Source: Paracyclopina nana
Lineage: Eukaryota; Arthropoda; Copepoda; Cyclopoida; Cyclopettidae
DNA: 64,000 bases
Reading direction: 5' to 3'
NCBI GenBank assembly: GCA_019096065.1
Contig: JAGUCH010000008.1
Location: forward strand, 1,245,001 to 1,309,000
Shown here: one piece after another, positions 20,952 to 32,835 of the stretch
Numbering within the stretch: position 1 is the stretch's first letter
Layout of the letters: each line of letters starts with the position of its first letter
Translations under genes and position numbers: made by a program
The notes under the pieces: generated by a model
What the model was told of the DNA's origin: nothing
Databases searched by the model: none
What the model saw: only the letters and a program-made list of their open reading frames with translations

Positions 20952-22768
20952 TTATTCTGTTCTTTGATATGAAGCCTGCAGTATTTTCTTAGACAGCTCA
21001 GCATATTCTTTGAGGTCAATGAAGAAGTCGTACAGTATTCGCTCTGGATGCTCATGAATGGACATTTGCCTCAGCTTTTTGAGCAACATTTTCTTGTAGC
21101 ATTGGTACAGACCTTCATTGTTGCTAGTGAGGATCAAAAAGAGGACCAAGACAAAGAGGTCATACTGAGCAATGAATTCTAGGAGCCTTTGGCTGAGTCG
21201 TTTTTGAAGTTTCCATTCATGCTTTCTCTCCACTGGATACATTTCATGGAAGGTCTCTTGAGTTGAAGGCTCCAATCGAGAGATCTCCAAACTTGACAAG
21301 CTGTGGAAGCTTTCGTCTCTGCCCATGATGAATTCCAGTTGATCATCAACTGTCTCTTTCTCCAGCTTCTTTAGGAAAGCCACCAAAATGGCAAAGGGCA
21401 TTTGAGATGACTGTATTCCACTATGGAGTGTATTCAGCATCAAGTCAAATCTTGCCTCAAGTATTCCAGTGCCAAGCTTCAATACCTTCAAAAGCAACAA
21501 TGTATTCCAGATGTATTTCGAAATTGCTATGATGTACCTGGCTCTTGGACTCTGAACGGTGGCTCTGGTGGTAAGCAAAGTAAGCTTGGAGAAATTCCTC
21601 ATTGACCTTCACCTGACTTCTGGCCAGGTGGAAGGTGTCCACCTTTTCATCTATCCACCTTTGCTCATCCAAGCTGACCTCCAATTGACTCATGGAATGT
21701 ATCCGATAGGATACCTTGGCTGCCAACTTGACAAGTGTATCCAGGATGACCAACATTTGGCTCAAGCTGGAGATGCCTTTAAAGTTGTCCAGAATCAGCT
21801 GTTCAGACATGGCAGCAATCTCATTGATGGCATTGGGATTCTTGAGCTTGTTGATGTCCTCTTGGCACCAATTCGCTGTACTGAAGAGTATGTAATGAGC
21901 TACCGCTCCATTGAGACATTGAGGTAAGTTGTATTTGTGTTCCATTTGGCAACATAAATCCCGATACATTTGGCCATGAAATCCAAAGTGACCCACTAGG
22001 TCAACAGACACCCTCTGTAGCATCATTGTATCTGCCAAAGCTGCAAATCCGGAATGGCATTATCGCTTTAAGCTGTATTCGACTAATCTCTTTTCGCTTA
22101 CATATTTGGGGAAGGTTCATCCCAAGGAGCCAAGAGAGCTGTTCAAATCCGCTGCTAGACATGAAGTATTTGGCCGAAATGTATTGCTGAAACAAGCTGG
22201 CATTGCCAAGCAGAAGGAGTTGGTCATCCGGATCCAAGCGACAAAAATGTATCGCTTTGTAAGCGAATACTTTGAAAAGTTGTCGGTTGAAATACTGAAC
22301 TTCTTGCAGGCTCTTTGAGTTGTCCTGGTGCCACAGTGAGCTCAAATGACTTGAGATCATCTTATGAGCCAGCCAAGCTTGGTACTCATTCCTCATCTCT
22401 ACATTGGCCTCCTTGAAGGACTCCATGACAGCATTGAATGTAAGCGGTGGAATGTTGTTGGTACTTCCTCCTTTCTTCTTCCTTGGAAAAGTGTACCTTT
22501 TGCACTCCTCTTCATCTGGCACCAGCTCAGGTCTCATGCCAATGGCCAAGCACTTTATGTACCTACATTTCTTGCATTTCTTCATCTCAGCAAAGCCACC
22601 AACATTCTCCAGCTTACATTCAAAATCTTGAGGATTCTTCTCTTCTCTGAAGATCCTTCTAAAGAAAGCTTTGCAGCTCAAGCAGCAAATGCCTCCATAG
22701 TGAGCAAAGAGCTTTTCCTTGGGCTTGGCCAAGACTCCACACACCTGACAAGTCTTCTTGATATCCAT
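20952..22768 (-). CDS. Nuclear receptor 2 (divergent NR, 3 exons, altered second zinc finger)
   Basis: Minus-strand exons 22768-22102, 22040-21538 and 21485-20952 join (phases 1 and 0) to 567 residues; the introns are only 61 and 52 bp. The DNA-binding domain begins at residue 7: CQVC, HYGGICCLSCKAFFRRIFRE, CKKCRYIKCLAIGM. The start is fixed: MDIKK is preceded in frame by a stop 24 bases upstream. Compared with receptor 1 the second finger is six residues shorter and the Cys after GG is missing (GGF instead of GGRC), leaving three of four ligands visible. The first intron sits at the same position and phase as in receptor 1; the second intron is absent from receptor 1. The ligand-binding region aligns over its whole length (for example EEFLQAYFAY with EEFLKAYVAF). 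It lies head to tail with receptor 1, about 780 bp apart, so they are tandem duplicates. Confidence 0.85.
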
Positions 22769-23639
22769 CAAAGCAAGGCTTACAAGGCTCTCTTAGCAAA
22801 ACTGCTTTGAATACTAGCATTTGCTTTACTGCTTATAAAGTGAGAGAAATACAGCTGTTGCTCTCAAATGTATTACAGGGGAATATGTAGCCTTATGTAT
22901 GGCTGGTAAATTTCCTACTTTCGTGAGTTCATGGAAAATTTTAGGTCACTTTCCATGAACTAATGTTAAAATTGTTATCAGTGCAATATTTCACACCTAT
23001 TAAATAATATCTTTTAACTTTGAATATCAAAGATTCAGCTGAAAAGGAGAATTGTACATAACTTTACTTTTTGGAAAGTCATGTAAACTATTTAAATATG
23101 TACTCATTTACTTTTTTCTTTATATTTAAATGATTATTTTAAGGAATTATCAGCATTTTTCATAAAGCAAGCACAAAAACCTTAAAATTGGAGCAATCTT
23201 TCATTTTGATTCACATTGATAAGAATGTAAAATGGAGGTTAAAAATAGGGGAAATTTTAAAGGTTAGAGAAAGCACTAAAATAAAGAATTCGATTTCTCA
23301 TGAATTATCCTTGAATGTCACATACCAATTTCTATAGAGCAAATTAACTAACAATCATAAGCGGATCATTTACAGCTGAAATTTTATGCAGAGAAAAGCT
23401 GCCACCATCGAATTATTTTTTGCGCCAAATGGCAAATGGTCACATGGTAAAAGTAAACACTAAACAAAAGAGCGAAAAGATTAAAATGTTGCGAGGTTGC
23501 GTGATAAAAAAGTAATGTTCCGAACTTCCGATCAAAAATCATAACAAAAACAAACATGGTTTGTTTCAAGTTGATGGTAATGTCAACGAATTCAGTAAAT
23601 AAGCTCAACGTCATTTAAAAATAGTTGCCATCCATCATT
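22769..23639. other. Divergent intergenic/promoter region
   Basis: It lies between the minus-strand receptor 2 and the plus-strand LisH/SANT-like gene, so it should hold both promoters. It is AT-rich; I see no TATA box at a clear position and no other exon. Confidence 0.4.
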
Positions 23640-25250
23640 ATGTCAAGGTAAGGAACACATAAAGTTTACTTCTCGTTACAAAGTTGTCCATTGCTACTTT
23701 TTAGCCAAATTCGCGAAGCTGTGATATCCGTGAGTGACGCTCTTGTCCATGACTACCTTACCAAAAATGGACATGACCAAATCGCCAAAGATCTCTTGAA
23801 AATCAGGAAGCGAGAGGAACTTCCCAACCTCCACGGAATTGATCTCACGTCTGTGACAAGTCAATTTTACTCGAAAAAAGTGTCAGAAGATCAAGTATTG
23901 TGCAACGACTCCAAATGTGTCAATAATTTTGTTTTCAAGTACCTGCTCATGAATGGACATGTCCATGTTGCTCGTGAGTTCAAGGTCTGTACTCAATCGA
24001 GGCTCAAAGAAGATGACCACAATGATATGCACCTGGCTGATCTTGTCGAGCATTACGAGAATTTCAACTACAACGATAGGAACAAATGGATGCCTATCCG
24101 GGAAGTGTTTGGAGACAAACTGGACCTAGTAAACGAGCTGGATGATGGCCAATCTGAAGTTGCCAAAGTTGTGAGATACATTTTGGGTAACAACATTCCA
24201 ATTCGAAAGGAGCAAATTGATGCAGCCAGATTGTACATGAGGATGAGACTCGACGATTTTATTTACCCTAAGCATGCCATTGAGGGAATCGATGCTCGAA
24301 GATTTTCAGCTGGTGTTTATGGTACATCTTCTGATGAATGTCAGATTGACAAAGCAAGAAAGGAGCTAATTGACAAAGCACTCATAGTGAATGAAAAGAA
24401 GCTTTTAGAAGACTTGTATGCAATGTCAAAAATGCAAAAACAATGGCCTCTTTGCATTGTCGGTTGCTACTTGGCCAAATACTTGAAAGCTGCTAGATAT
24501 CCACAGAAAGTGTTTATGAAAGTGGCCAAGCCTGTGTTGTTCAATACTGGCTCATTGTCCCCTGAAGAGCTTGAAGTCATTACTAAGCACATGTCAACTA
24601 AAGGCAAAATTGATTATGCATTTCTTCAAGAATGCACGAAGAGAACAAGAAAAGATATAAAAGAGATAATTGATAGCTTAACTAAAAACAAAAGTGCGAA
24701 TCTAAAAGGACGTTATTCGCTTGCTGAAGACACAGCAATTTTGAAACATGTTTTGGGAGACAAGAAGCCAAAATCTTATGAAGAGTTCAGTGAGATATTA
24801 AGAAGCCCTAAAACATTTGTTGATCTAGCTAAAAATCTTGGTAGACCTTATAAAGGCTTGATTAATCGATGGGACAAGTATCTCAAGACAGTTGTCTTGT
24901 CCTTGTTTCACGGCAAGATAAATGCCAATGTTTTTGAAGAATTTTCTGCCTTTCTAGTGACATCAAAAACTAAATCCATTGGAGACATTGATTGGAATGA
25001 GGTGTTAAAGAAGTTTCCTTACTGCTCGAAAGGTTACCTCATGGACATCCTTAAAAAACCAGTTGAGAAAAGGAAAAGGAATGATCCACTATACAAGATT
25101 TTGATAGAAAGCCGGTCACTACCACGAAGAGAAATGCATCAAGCTTATCGATCAAGGAAAGAAAAAATTGCCCAGATTTTTGATGAACTCCGAGGAATTC
25201 TCCCCATGAGTGAAAGCACCAAAGAAGCTCTGCAAAAATACAATTTATAA
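23640..25250 (+). CDS. LisH-like / Myb-SANT-like protein, 517 aa
   Basis: A tiny first exon 23640-23647 (ATG TCA AG) is spliced over a 57-bp intron to 23705-25250, giving 517 residues starting MSSQIREAV. Near the N-terminus ALVHDYLTKNGHDQIAKDLLK (about 15-35) and FVFKYLLMNGHVHVAREF (about 78-95) resemble LisH dimerisation motifs. Residues about 342-400 (RYSLAEDTAILKHVL ... NRWDKYLK) look like a Myb/SANT helix-turn-helix, and DWNEVLKKFPYCSKGYL may be a second, weaker one. The protein is Lys-rich. A nuclear DNA- or chromatin-associated role is an inference from these motifs. I do not recognise the specific family. The spliced start is preferred because it supplies an ATG and agreeing phase; the long exon alone has no ATG near its 5' end. 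No canonical AATAAA was found close to the stop. Confidence 0.75.
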
Positions 25251-26479
25251 AACCTTTTTAATTCCCCAAAAGGAAAATAATATATAATATTCAAAAGTTT
25301 AGAGGTTCAGTGGTCAAAGTTTAAAGTTCCGCTAAATCATCACAGTGTAAAACAAAACAAAGAAAATGAGCGTTTAAGCTATCAAAACAGCCAAATCCAA
25401 GAGTTACTCTTCAAAGTTGATGTCTGGCAACTCTGACGGTTCATTGACACTTTTCAGACAATGTGAGAGGCGCGTTATGCCTAAAGAGAAGCTCTTCAAA
25501 TCGGTAGTCTTTTTTCAGTAAGGAATTTTGGCCGAAAAGTCTTTCTCCTTTGAAAAGTGTCAGACACTTTCGTGCCTTTTGGTGGCCATTTGTAAAAAGG
25601 CCAGTGACAAAAAGGTAGAATGACCTGGCCTTGGCCTTCAACATTGTAAAAACATCACTGTTGCAACTTCGACTCGTCCATTTTTCCTTCCTTCCCCCGA
25701 AAAATTGACAGTTTGCTCTGACCGAAACAAAGAAAATTACTTCTTTCTTCACTTCAATTTTATTGTTGTTGCTGTTGCCAACTCGTTTTTCTGACAGTTT
25801 TCCCTGCTTGACAGCAGTGTTCAAAGGTAAGAAAAATAATTAATATTGATGAAAATAATCAGTTTTTAAAGTTTTTTCTCATTTTGACATTTAATTTTTT
25901 TTGCTGCATGGTTGTTACCTTGAACTTAAGTTTAAGGTCAAAACTCTTTGTTTTCTGCTTATAACTGACCTGAATTAATTTTGAAATTCCTTCTTAATAA
26001 ATTTAACTGAGGCGAAAACATTTGTGAAATATTTTTAAAAAATAATGTTAATGATAAGCAGCATGAAAAACTCTTATCAATCATATTTGTTTTTATTGTG
26101 ATGAGATGACTCAATTATTTGAAATTCATAACATTATTTGAACAATATTTCACATATTTGATTGAGAAATGCTCATATTGAATATAAATGAAATTAACTA
26201 AAAATGCAATTTAAGGCGCTTAGCTTTCCTTGTCTGACTTACTAAATCTGATGAAATAACTAAAGGCTATTGCAATGTTGCCTTAACAACATAATAAAAG
26301 TAACTGTTATTGGCTTCTTTACAATTCAAAGCCTTATCAAGGCTGTGTACATCAAATTTCTAAGCATGATGAAATCATCTATAAATAGCTCTCATGCCTT
26401 ACATATTTTCTCAGTTTGCTCTTATTATTCAAACAGGCATGATCCTAAGGATATAAGACCAAAGAGAAAAGAAGAGACA
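25251..26479 (+). other. Intergenic plus probable 5' UTR of the GTPBP2-like gene
   Basis: A good donor (TTCAAAG|GTAAGAAA at 25826/25827) and an acceptor (TTCAAACAG ending 26436) could define a non-coding first exon ending at 25826 and a second beginning at 26437, 43 bases before the ATG. An ATG at 26439 opens only a 5-codon frame. The rest is AT-rich and empty. Confidence 0.4.
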
Positions 26480-29347
26480 ATGGCTGACCTTTTTGGCCTT
26501 TTTGACCCTGCCACCTCAGATGAGCCCATCCTGGATGATCTGGATGAATTGCTATCAGCCTCGGCCTTCCTTGAGAAAAGGCCACCAAGTAGTAAAAAAG
26601 GCCTGGCCTTGATGCCTCCAAGGTCCAAGACCACGCTGGACTTGTCTGCCCAGTTCAGGCTGTCCAGTGCTGAAATGGCACATTTGGCCATTGGCACTGT
26701 TCGGGTCAATACCAGGATCAGGTCCAGCCTCAGCGAAGGGGATTTTAACTCCTTGCCACCAGAGCCTCAGCAGGGCAATGTGGAGTACAAATTGAAATTA
26801 GTCAACCCCACCAGCCAAAGGTTGGAACATTTAGTCACTCAAATGAAGTGGAGGCTTCGCGAAGGCCAAGGCGAGGCCATCTACGAAATAGGCGTGGAGG
26901 ACAATGGATTCATGACCGGTTTAAACGATGATGATATGGTATCCTCAATTGAAACATTGAGAGAAATGGCACGAAGACTCGGGGCCACCATTCAGGTATA
27001 TCCCATGAAATCTTTTCATTTGATTCTTCTGGAGATCCAGTTTATTTCTTGACATCATCAACAGCAAAGGCGATTTGTGAAAATGCAACTAAACACTAGT
27101 CATTCATCGACATAACTTGTGCTTTCTTTGCTGTTAAAGGTTCTTCGTGATCGAGTTGTGGTGACCGAAGAAGGTCCTCGAATCGTGGCTGAGATCCTGG
27201 TGAGAAAAGTCCCTGATGATCGTCAATGCATTGACCTCAGGGTATGCATATTGGGTTCAGCTGACGTTGGCAAATCGACCCTACTAGGCGTGCTGAGCCA
27301 AGGCCAACTTGATAATGGTCGAGGCCGAGCTAGGCTGAACATGTTTAGGCATCTGCATGAGATCCAGACTGGCCGCACCTCAAGCATATCCCATGAGATC
27401 TTGGGATTTGATTCTGCCGGAAATCCAGTGGATTACTCCACTTGTTCAACAGCCGAGGAGATTTGTGAAAATGCAACTAAACTCTTGACGTTCATCGACT
27501 TGGCTGGTAATTTCACCATTTTCACTCACGATCTTGAGCACGTACCTAGTCTATTAATGCTTTTTTTAATGTACAGGTCACCAAAGGTACTTGAGGACTA
27601 CCTTGTCCGGATTGACCGGTTACTCTCCGCACTATGTTATGCTTGTTGTGAGTGCCAATGCTGGCATCGCTCCCATGACTCAAGAGCATCTGGGCTATGC
27701 GATAGCTCTGGAAGTACCTTTTTTCATCGTGATGACCAAGGTGGACATGACACCCAAGCTCAAGCTTCAGTCAACCCTCGAGAGCCTCAAGAAGTTCTTG
27801 GCCAATGTGGGCACCAAAAAGGTGCCCTTGGTGGTGAAGAACAATGATGACATCATCAACGCTGTGAGCAACACTCCCAAAGAGAATGTGGTGCCCATCT
27901 TCTGCGTCTCGTCCGTCTCAGGTGCTGGCTTGAAGGAGGTGCGGAGCTTTCTGCACCTGCTCCCACCTGTGGCTGGCCTGAAGGAGCAGGAGAAGCTGGA
28001 GCTGGCCAATCCGGAGTTCCAGATTGACGAGATTTTTGATGTGCCTGCGGTGGGCACTGTGGTGGGTGGACTGGTTAGTCAGGGCATCATCACTGAGGGA
28101 ATGACCCTGAAGCTGGGGCCCTATGAGGACGGCTCTTTCAGACCGGTTAATGTGACCTCCATCAAGCGGAACCGAGCGCCATGCAGACTGGTTAGGGCGA
28201 CTCAGTCAGCTGCCTTGGCCATCGAAGTCCCACTGTGTGAAGTGAGGCGTGGCATGGTGCTGGTGGATCCGAGGGACTCTGACGTGTTTGCCACCATGCA
28301 CTTCAAGGTATTTACAATTCGTATTCTGCTATATTGATAGCATTTTCTTGAAGAGAAGTTGGGATTTTCTCGTGAGAAGTTGTGATTATCTCGTGAGAAG
28401 TTGTACATTTTTTGGTGAGAAGTTGTGAATTTTTGAGGGTTTTTTGGAGATTTTTTGCTAGCAAGCTGTGAGTTTTCGTCAGGATTTGTTGCTTCCATTG
28501 TTGAGCATTTTCTGTTGAAGGACACTTGCACAAGTCAAAAATCTCACAAATGAAAGTCGCCATTTCATTCCAAAAGCTACTATTACTTCAATAAGAACTG
28601 AGTCTCTTTCGAAGGTCCCAATTCTAATAGAAAGTACCAATTCGTCATAATTAAACAACCACAATTTTTTAACAAAAATTCAGCAATTTCTTGACACTAG
28701 ATACACAATTTCTAGATAAAAGCAGTGCAACATCTTGACAAATAATCAGCAATTTCTTGACAAGAATTAAGCAATATTGTGTCAAAAATTCAGCAATTTT
28801 TTGACGAGAATTAAGTAAATTCTTGACAAAAATTCAGCCGTTTCTTGACATAAGCTGTGCTCTATCTTAACAAGAATTAAGCAATTTCTTGACAAGAATA
28901 AAGCTACTCCTTGAAAAAAATTCAGCAATTTCTTGACTTAAATTCAGCAATTTCTTAACAAAAATCTTTACAAGAATTCTTCAATTTCTTCAAGAAAGCA
29001 AAAAATTCCTGCTTTGTTTCACACAATTCATGGCTGAGATGCTAAAATAGCTTATTTCTTTCAAGGCCTCGGTGAGTCTGTTGTACCACCCGACGGAAAT
29101 CCAGAAGGGTTTCCGGACAACCGTGCACGTGGGCAACGTGCGACAAACCGCTGTGATCGAGTCCATCCAGCCGATCTCAAGCATCAGCATGAAATGCGAC
29201 CAAGCCCACGTGCTCTTCCGCTTCAACCGGTGTCCGGAATACATCAAACCGGGCGCCCGGCTCCTTTTCCGGGAGGGCCGCACCAAAGGCATGGGCCGCG
29301 TCACCGAAGTCATGCCGTACGATTTCGGCGCCAATTGTAGTCGCTGA
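26480..29347 (+). CDS. GTPBP2: GTP-binding protein, GTPBP1/GTPBP2 family (GTPBP2-like)
   Basis: Exons 26480-26995, 27140-27506, 27577-28307 and 29066-29347 join in phase to 631 residues (human GTPBP2 is about 600). After an acidic N-terminus, VEYKLKLVNP...HLVTQMKWRLREGQGEAIYEIGVEDNG is characteristic of GTPBP2. The G domain follows: P-loop GSADVGKST (211-219), DLAG (292-295, split by intron 2) and TKVD (348-351). Then come the elongation-factor-like beta-barrel domains (AVGTVVGGLVSQG, and LLFREGRTKGMGRVTEV near the C-terminus). Family members are cytosolic GTPases linked to ribosome rescue with Pelota and to mRNA decay (known from mammals). The start is the first ATG after the probable 5' UTR acceptor. 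Intron 1 is unusual: nearly all of it is a decayed copy of exon 2. Intron 3 (758 bp) holds simple tandem words. Confidence 0.93.
26997..27118 (+). pseudogene. Decayed copy of GTPBP2-like exon 2 inside intron 1
   Basis: The 144-bp first intron reads TATATCCCATGAAATCTT...GATTTGTGAAAATGCAACTAAA...TCATTCATCGACATAACTT. It aligns almost end to end with the last ~120 bp of exon 2 (about 27385-27505: ATATCCCATGAGATCTTGG ... GATTTGTGAAAATGCAACTAAA ... CGTTCATCGACTTGGC). The donor GTATAT corresponds to GCATAT in the exon. The copy is frameshifted with stops in frame, so it cannot be an alternative coding exon. Confidence 0.88.
28345..28985. repeat. Two simple word repeats in GTPBP2-like intron 3
   Basis: From 28345 to 28460, GTGAGAAGTTGTGA words recur about every 28 bp. 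From about 28675 to 28985, CAGCAATTTCTTGACA-type words of about 26 bp repeat roughly ten times with much divergence. Confidence 0.75.
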
Positions 29348-29781
29348 CAGCGAAAGAAAACAACCGCCGGCGCGTGCGCGTTTTCCGTCAAGTCGCACGG
29401 CCGCGCACCGGCGGCGCTCACGTCGCCGCCGGCGCGCAAGACCGTTACGGCCGAAAAAACATCGACGCTTGACGTAAAGTCGCCGGAAGAACGCCGTGAC
29501 GCCGCCGTAATAATTCCGCTCATTTTGGCCGCCACTGTAGTCATTTTGGCCGTTGGTATGCTGTTACCTTATTATTGCTATGACTTTTTTCCGGTCACCC
29601 TTTAAGCAAAAAGTGTGTTTTTTTCCGGAATTTTTCTCCCCCACGCACGCGGTGATTTGACCCGCAATGCTTGCAAATCACCGTATTTTCTGACGGAATA
29701 TTTTAAGCCTATCCTCGATCCCCACTGTGTATATGCAAGTATTACATACAAAACCCAGAGTTAATTTAACGAAAGAACAAG

Positions 29782-29787
29782 AATAAA
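29782..29787 (+). terminator. Polyadenylation signal of the GTPBP2-like gene
   Basis: AATAAA lies about 435 bases after the stop codon; it is the first canonical signal downstream. Confidence 0.5.
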
Positions 29788-31879
29788 CCTTTTAAGTTCA
29801 ATTTTTGAATTAGCAATTTTGCATACGTGTTGTGCATGTCATGCCAATTTGCTCAGCTGAACTTGTTATTTCATAACTGAATTTCGTCTCACACGAGCGT
29901 ACTCTTCTTCGTTTCATTTCCTTTTGGCGCCTTTTTATGACCCTTTTCTGCTACGGCAAGAAGAAATGGGGAAATGGGACAGTTCAGGATTGATTTTACG
30001 GACTTTTTTGCCGCCCGTTTAAAAATATACGAAATCTGAGCGTTTCTCGTCAAACCGCGTGGCGTTACAGCTAGCCAGCAGGGATCCGTTACCATTTCGC
30101 GAGTTTTGTTGAGGGCGAAAAAAACATGTTAATTCCACCCAGCAACATTAGTCATCATCTCATGGAGCCGCAAAAACGCACTTTTATGGCGGCAAAAACA
30201 AAACGTACTAGACATGTGCAAAATTCAAACGTCAGAGTCACTCAAAACTTACAACAATGACAAGCAACTTTTCTTTATATTTGTCTTTAACGTATTTTTT
30301 TTTCACCTAAAAAACTTGACAAATTCCCTGACTAGAAGTCCTGTAATTATGTTCAGCTAAAATATTACGAATCCAGCTTTTTTGTTGTATAGCTTTACAT
30401 AAAAATAATTAGGTATTTTGGAAACTTAATTATGAGTGGGAAAATTACTTTTCAGTGAATAATTTGATTTTGCAACTTTTGAAGAAGTTTGCATTAAAAA
30501 AATGTTTTCTTCAACATTTAAAAGAGGTTTTGGTGTAAAGTAAATCACCAAGGGAAAAATACTTTCTCGCTGGCATTGTAAAGTAAAAAAAAATCCGCGT
30601 GAGAATAAGACAAAAGGTCACAGAGGAGGAAAATAAAAAAGAAAACAATGAGCGAAGGGAAAAAAGCCTGTGAAATCAAATAATAATTGGACGCTCACGC
30701 TTCATTCAAATCCAAGATCGCGAGCATAAAATTGTGGGAAATGATGATGATGATGCGATTAGAGCTCGAGCTTAAAATTGATCCATCTCTTTCAAAGGAT
30801 TTCCAAGAAGAAAAGTGTGCTCCTTAAAAAATGGAACTCTCGTAACTTCACGAATTTGAGTGCGATTTTTATGAACTACCCTTTTTTTCGAGGTTTTCTT
30901 TTACAGAGTTCTGTTTTTTAAGCGTCCATCTCAATCATAAAAACGAATTAAGTCTGATTCGAAAAAAATGAAGACAATAATTATATAGCCTTTCAATGAA
31001 AGATGTTATTATCAATTTTTTTCAGTCTCGTTTTTTATGCGTCACCCTCTTCCCTAATAATATAGAAATAAACGAATATAGTCTGACTCGAAAAAAATGG
31101 AACTATTTTGTGAATATGCTACAAAAAACTCGATTTTTATTGAAAAAAACCTTTTTTTATTCAAAATTTTTTTCAGTTGAAAAGACTTCTGTTTTTAACG
31201 GGTCATACTCTATTGTTACGCAAGTTTTCCCCTTGTGAACAACAACATGGCTTATAAGGTTTTATTTGTATGACACGACATGCTGACTGCCAACTTTGTG
31301 TGGTGATGAGAGACTTTTCTGTCAAAAATGTGCACAGTGGATTATTCTGTCCGCATACTTGAACTCAAATTCTATCAACTGCTCCATTCACATCACGCCC
31401 AATTTGGCTTTTTCGCACTCCATTTGGCTCTTTTTCGCTCTCCACTTTTTGGAACAATTATCCCCCATTTACCCCACTGTGCACGAATAAACTTGGCACC
31501 ATTCATACATTACTGAAAAAAGCCAACAGATCGGCTCATTTTATGTACTGTGCGCATCTCGAGCACAGTGGGCGAAAAATCCCTCATAAAGCTCAAAATT
31601 GAGGATTTTTTCAAGGTATGATTGCCCCACAGTGCAATAAATAAGAGGAACAATTGCCAAGGATTAATTGAGCTCGGTACAAAAAAATGGAGGTCATGGT
31701 CTGAAAAATGGCTTGTTTGGCGTTTTCTGACAACTGATATTGTAAACAGGGTCGTAAACGCGTATGATAACTCTGCAAGATAGCGAAAAATTGGCTGACA
31801 ATTCAAAGCTCGTGAAATGATGGGTGGAGTTCAGTCACAAACTAGCATTGTTGTGATGTGATCGAAGTGGGCTCATTTT
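29788..31879. other. Intergenic; one TAGAG-family element, nothing else recognised
   Basis: About 30950-31215 holds AGTCTGATTCGAAAAAAATG and AGTCTGACTCGAAAAAAATG starts and GCGTCACCCTCT / GGGTCATACTCTA ends, matching the inverted-end family at 10.1 kb. Between 31290 and 31660 the word CACAGTG or CACTGTG recurs about six times on both strands. No exon is supported. Confidence 0.4.
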
Positions 31880-32350
31880 TAGGGTCACAACTGGTAGCAC
31901 CCAGACTGGTTAAACTTCTTTAAAAATATGATGCATCTAGTGGTGCTAAGGCAGGTTAAGATATTATTAAAGACTTGATCACTTTCTAAATGCCATGACT
32001 GGTAGCAACTTGTAGACTTTTATGTAAAGATTCTCATAAAAAGGTCATATCTGGTAGCGCTGAGACAGGTTAAGTTCTCCATAACAAATTGATGTCGGCC
32101 CTAAGGCCACATCTGGTATCAGTTCCTAAGATTTGTTTTGTTATAAATGGCATTTACTAATATTTACTCCTACTGAGGGCCGTATCTGGTAGCGCTGAAA
32201 CAGGTTAAGTTTACCATAAAAAATTACTCTCTTTCTTTAAGTCACATCTGATAGCATTACCATGACTTGTTCAATTAAATGTAAATATGTAGACAAGTAA
32301 TGACTACTTTTTTAAAGTCACATCTGGTAGCGCTGGGACTGGTTGAGTTC
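31880..32350. repeat. Degenerate ~70-bp tandem repeat (CATCTGGTAGCGCTG)
   Basis: Seven copies of TCACATCTGGTAGCGCTG...GACAGGTTAAG occur at irregular spacing of 50-75 bp. Alternate copies are more diverged (CATCTGGTATCAG, CATCTGATAGCAT), suggesting an old dimeric unit. Confidence 0.8.
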
Positions 32351-32835
32351 TCAGAAGAACGAAGCCCGATTCCAATAATAATGACATTGTAGCCGCTAGC
32401 TGTGAAGATTTCCATCTTGAGACAAAATCTCTCCCTCTATTTTTATACCACTATTCCTCAATGACAAAGGATGTAATAGAAATATTTGAAGGTTCTTCTT
32501 CTTCTTTTACAGTGTAACCTTTGGGTCACCTCCTCAAGCAAAGCGGCTTCCAGCCAGAAAACCACAATGGGAGTAAAATTAGGATTAAATTAGAAATTGC
32601 ATTTCTTGGTGGGGGCCCTTTAAACTTTATGACGGGCATCATCAGCTGACTCAGACCTAGCTTCTTTTTTCACAATTCAATTTCGAAATCCATCTGGTGA
32701 AAACAATCAATTGCGCGTGAGCTGACTTGAACTGTCGAGTCTAAGCATTTATGTAATAAATTATGCCTTTGATCACGTGGAAAAATGTGAGTCAACTCAA
32801 ATTGCAAGTCAAGTTCAAAGATTTTGTGAGTCAAC

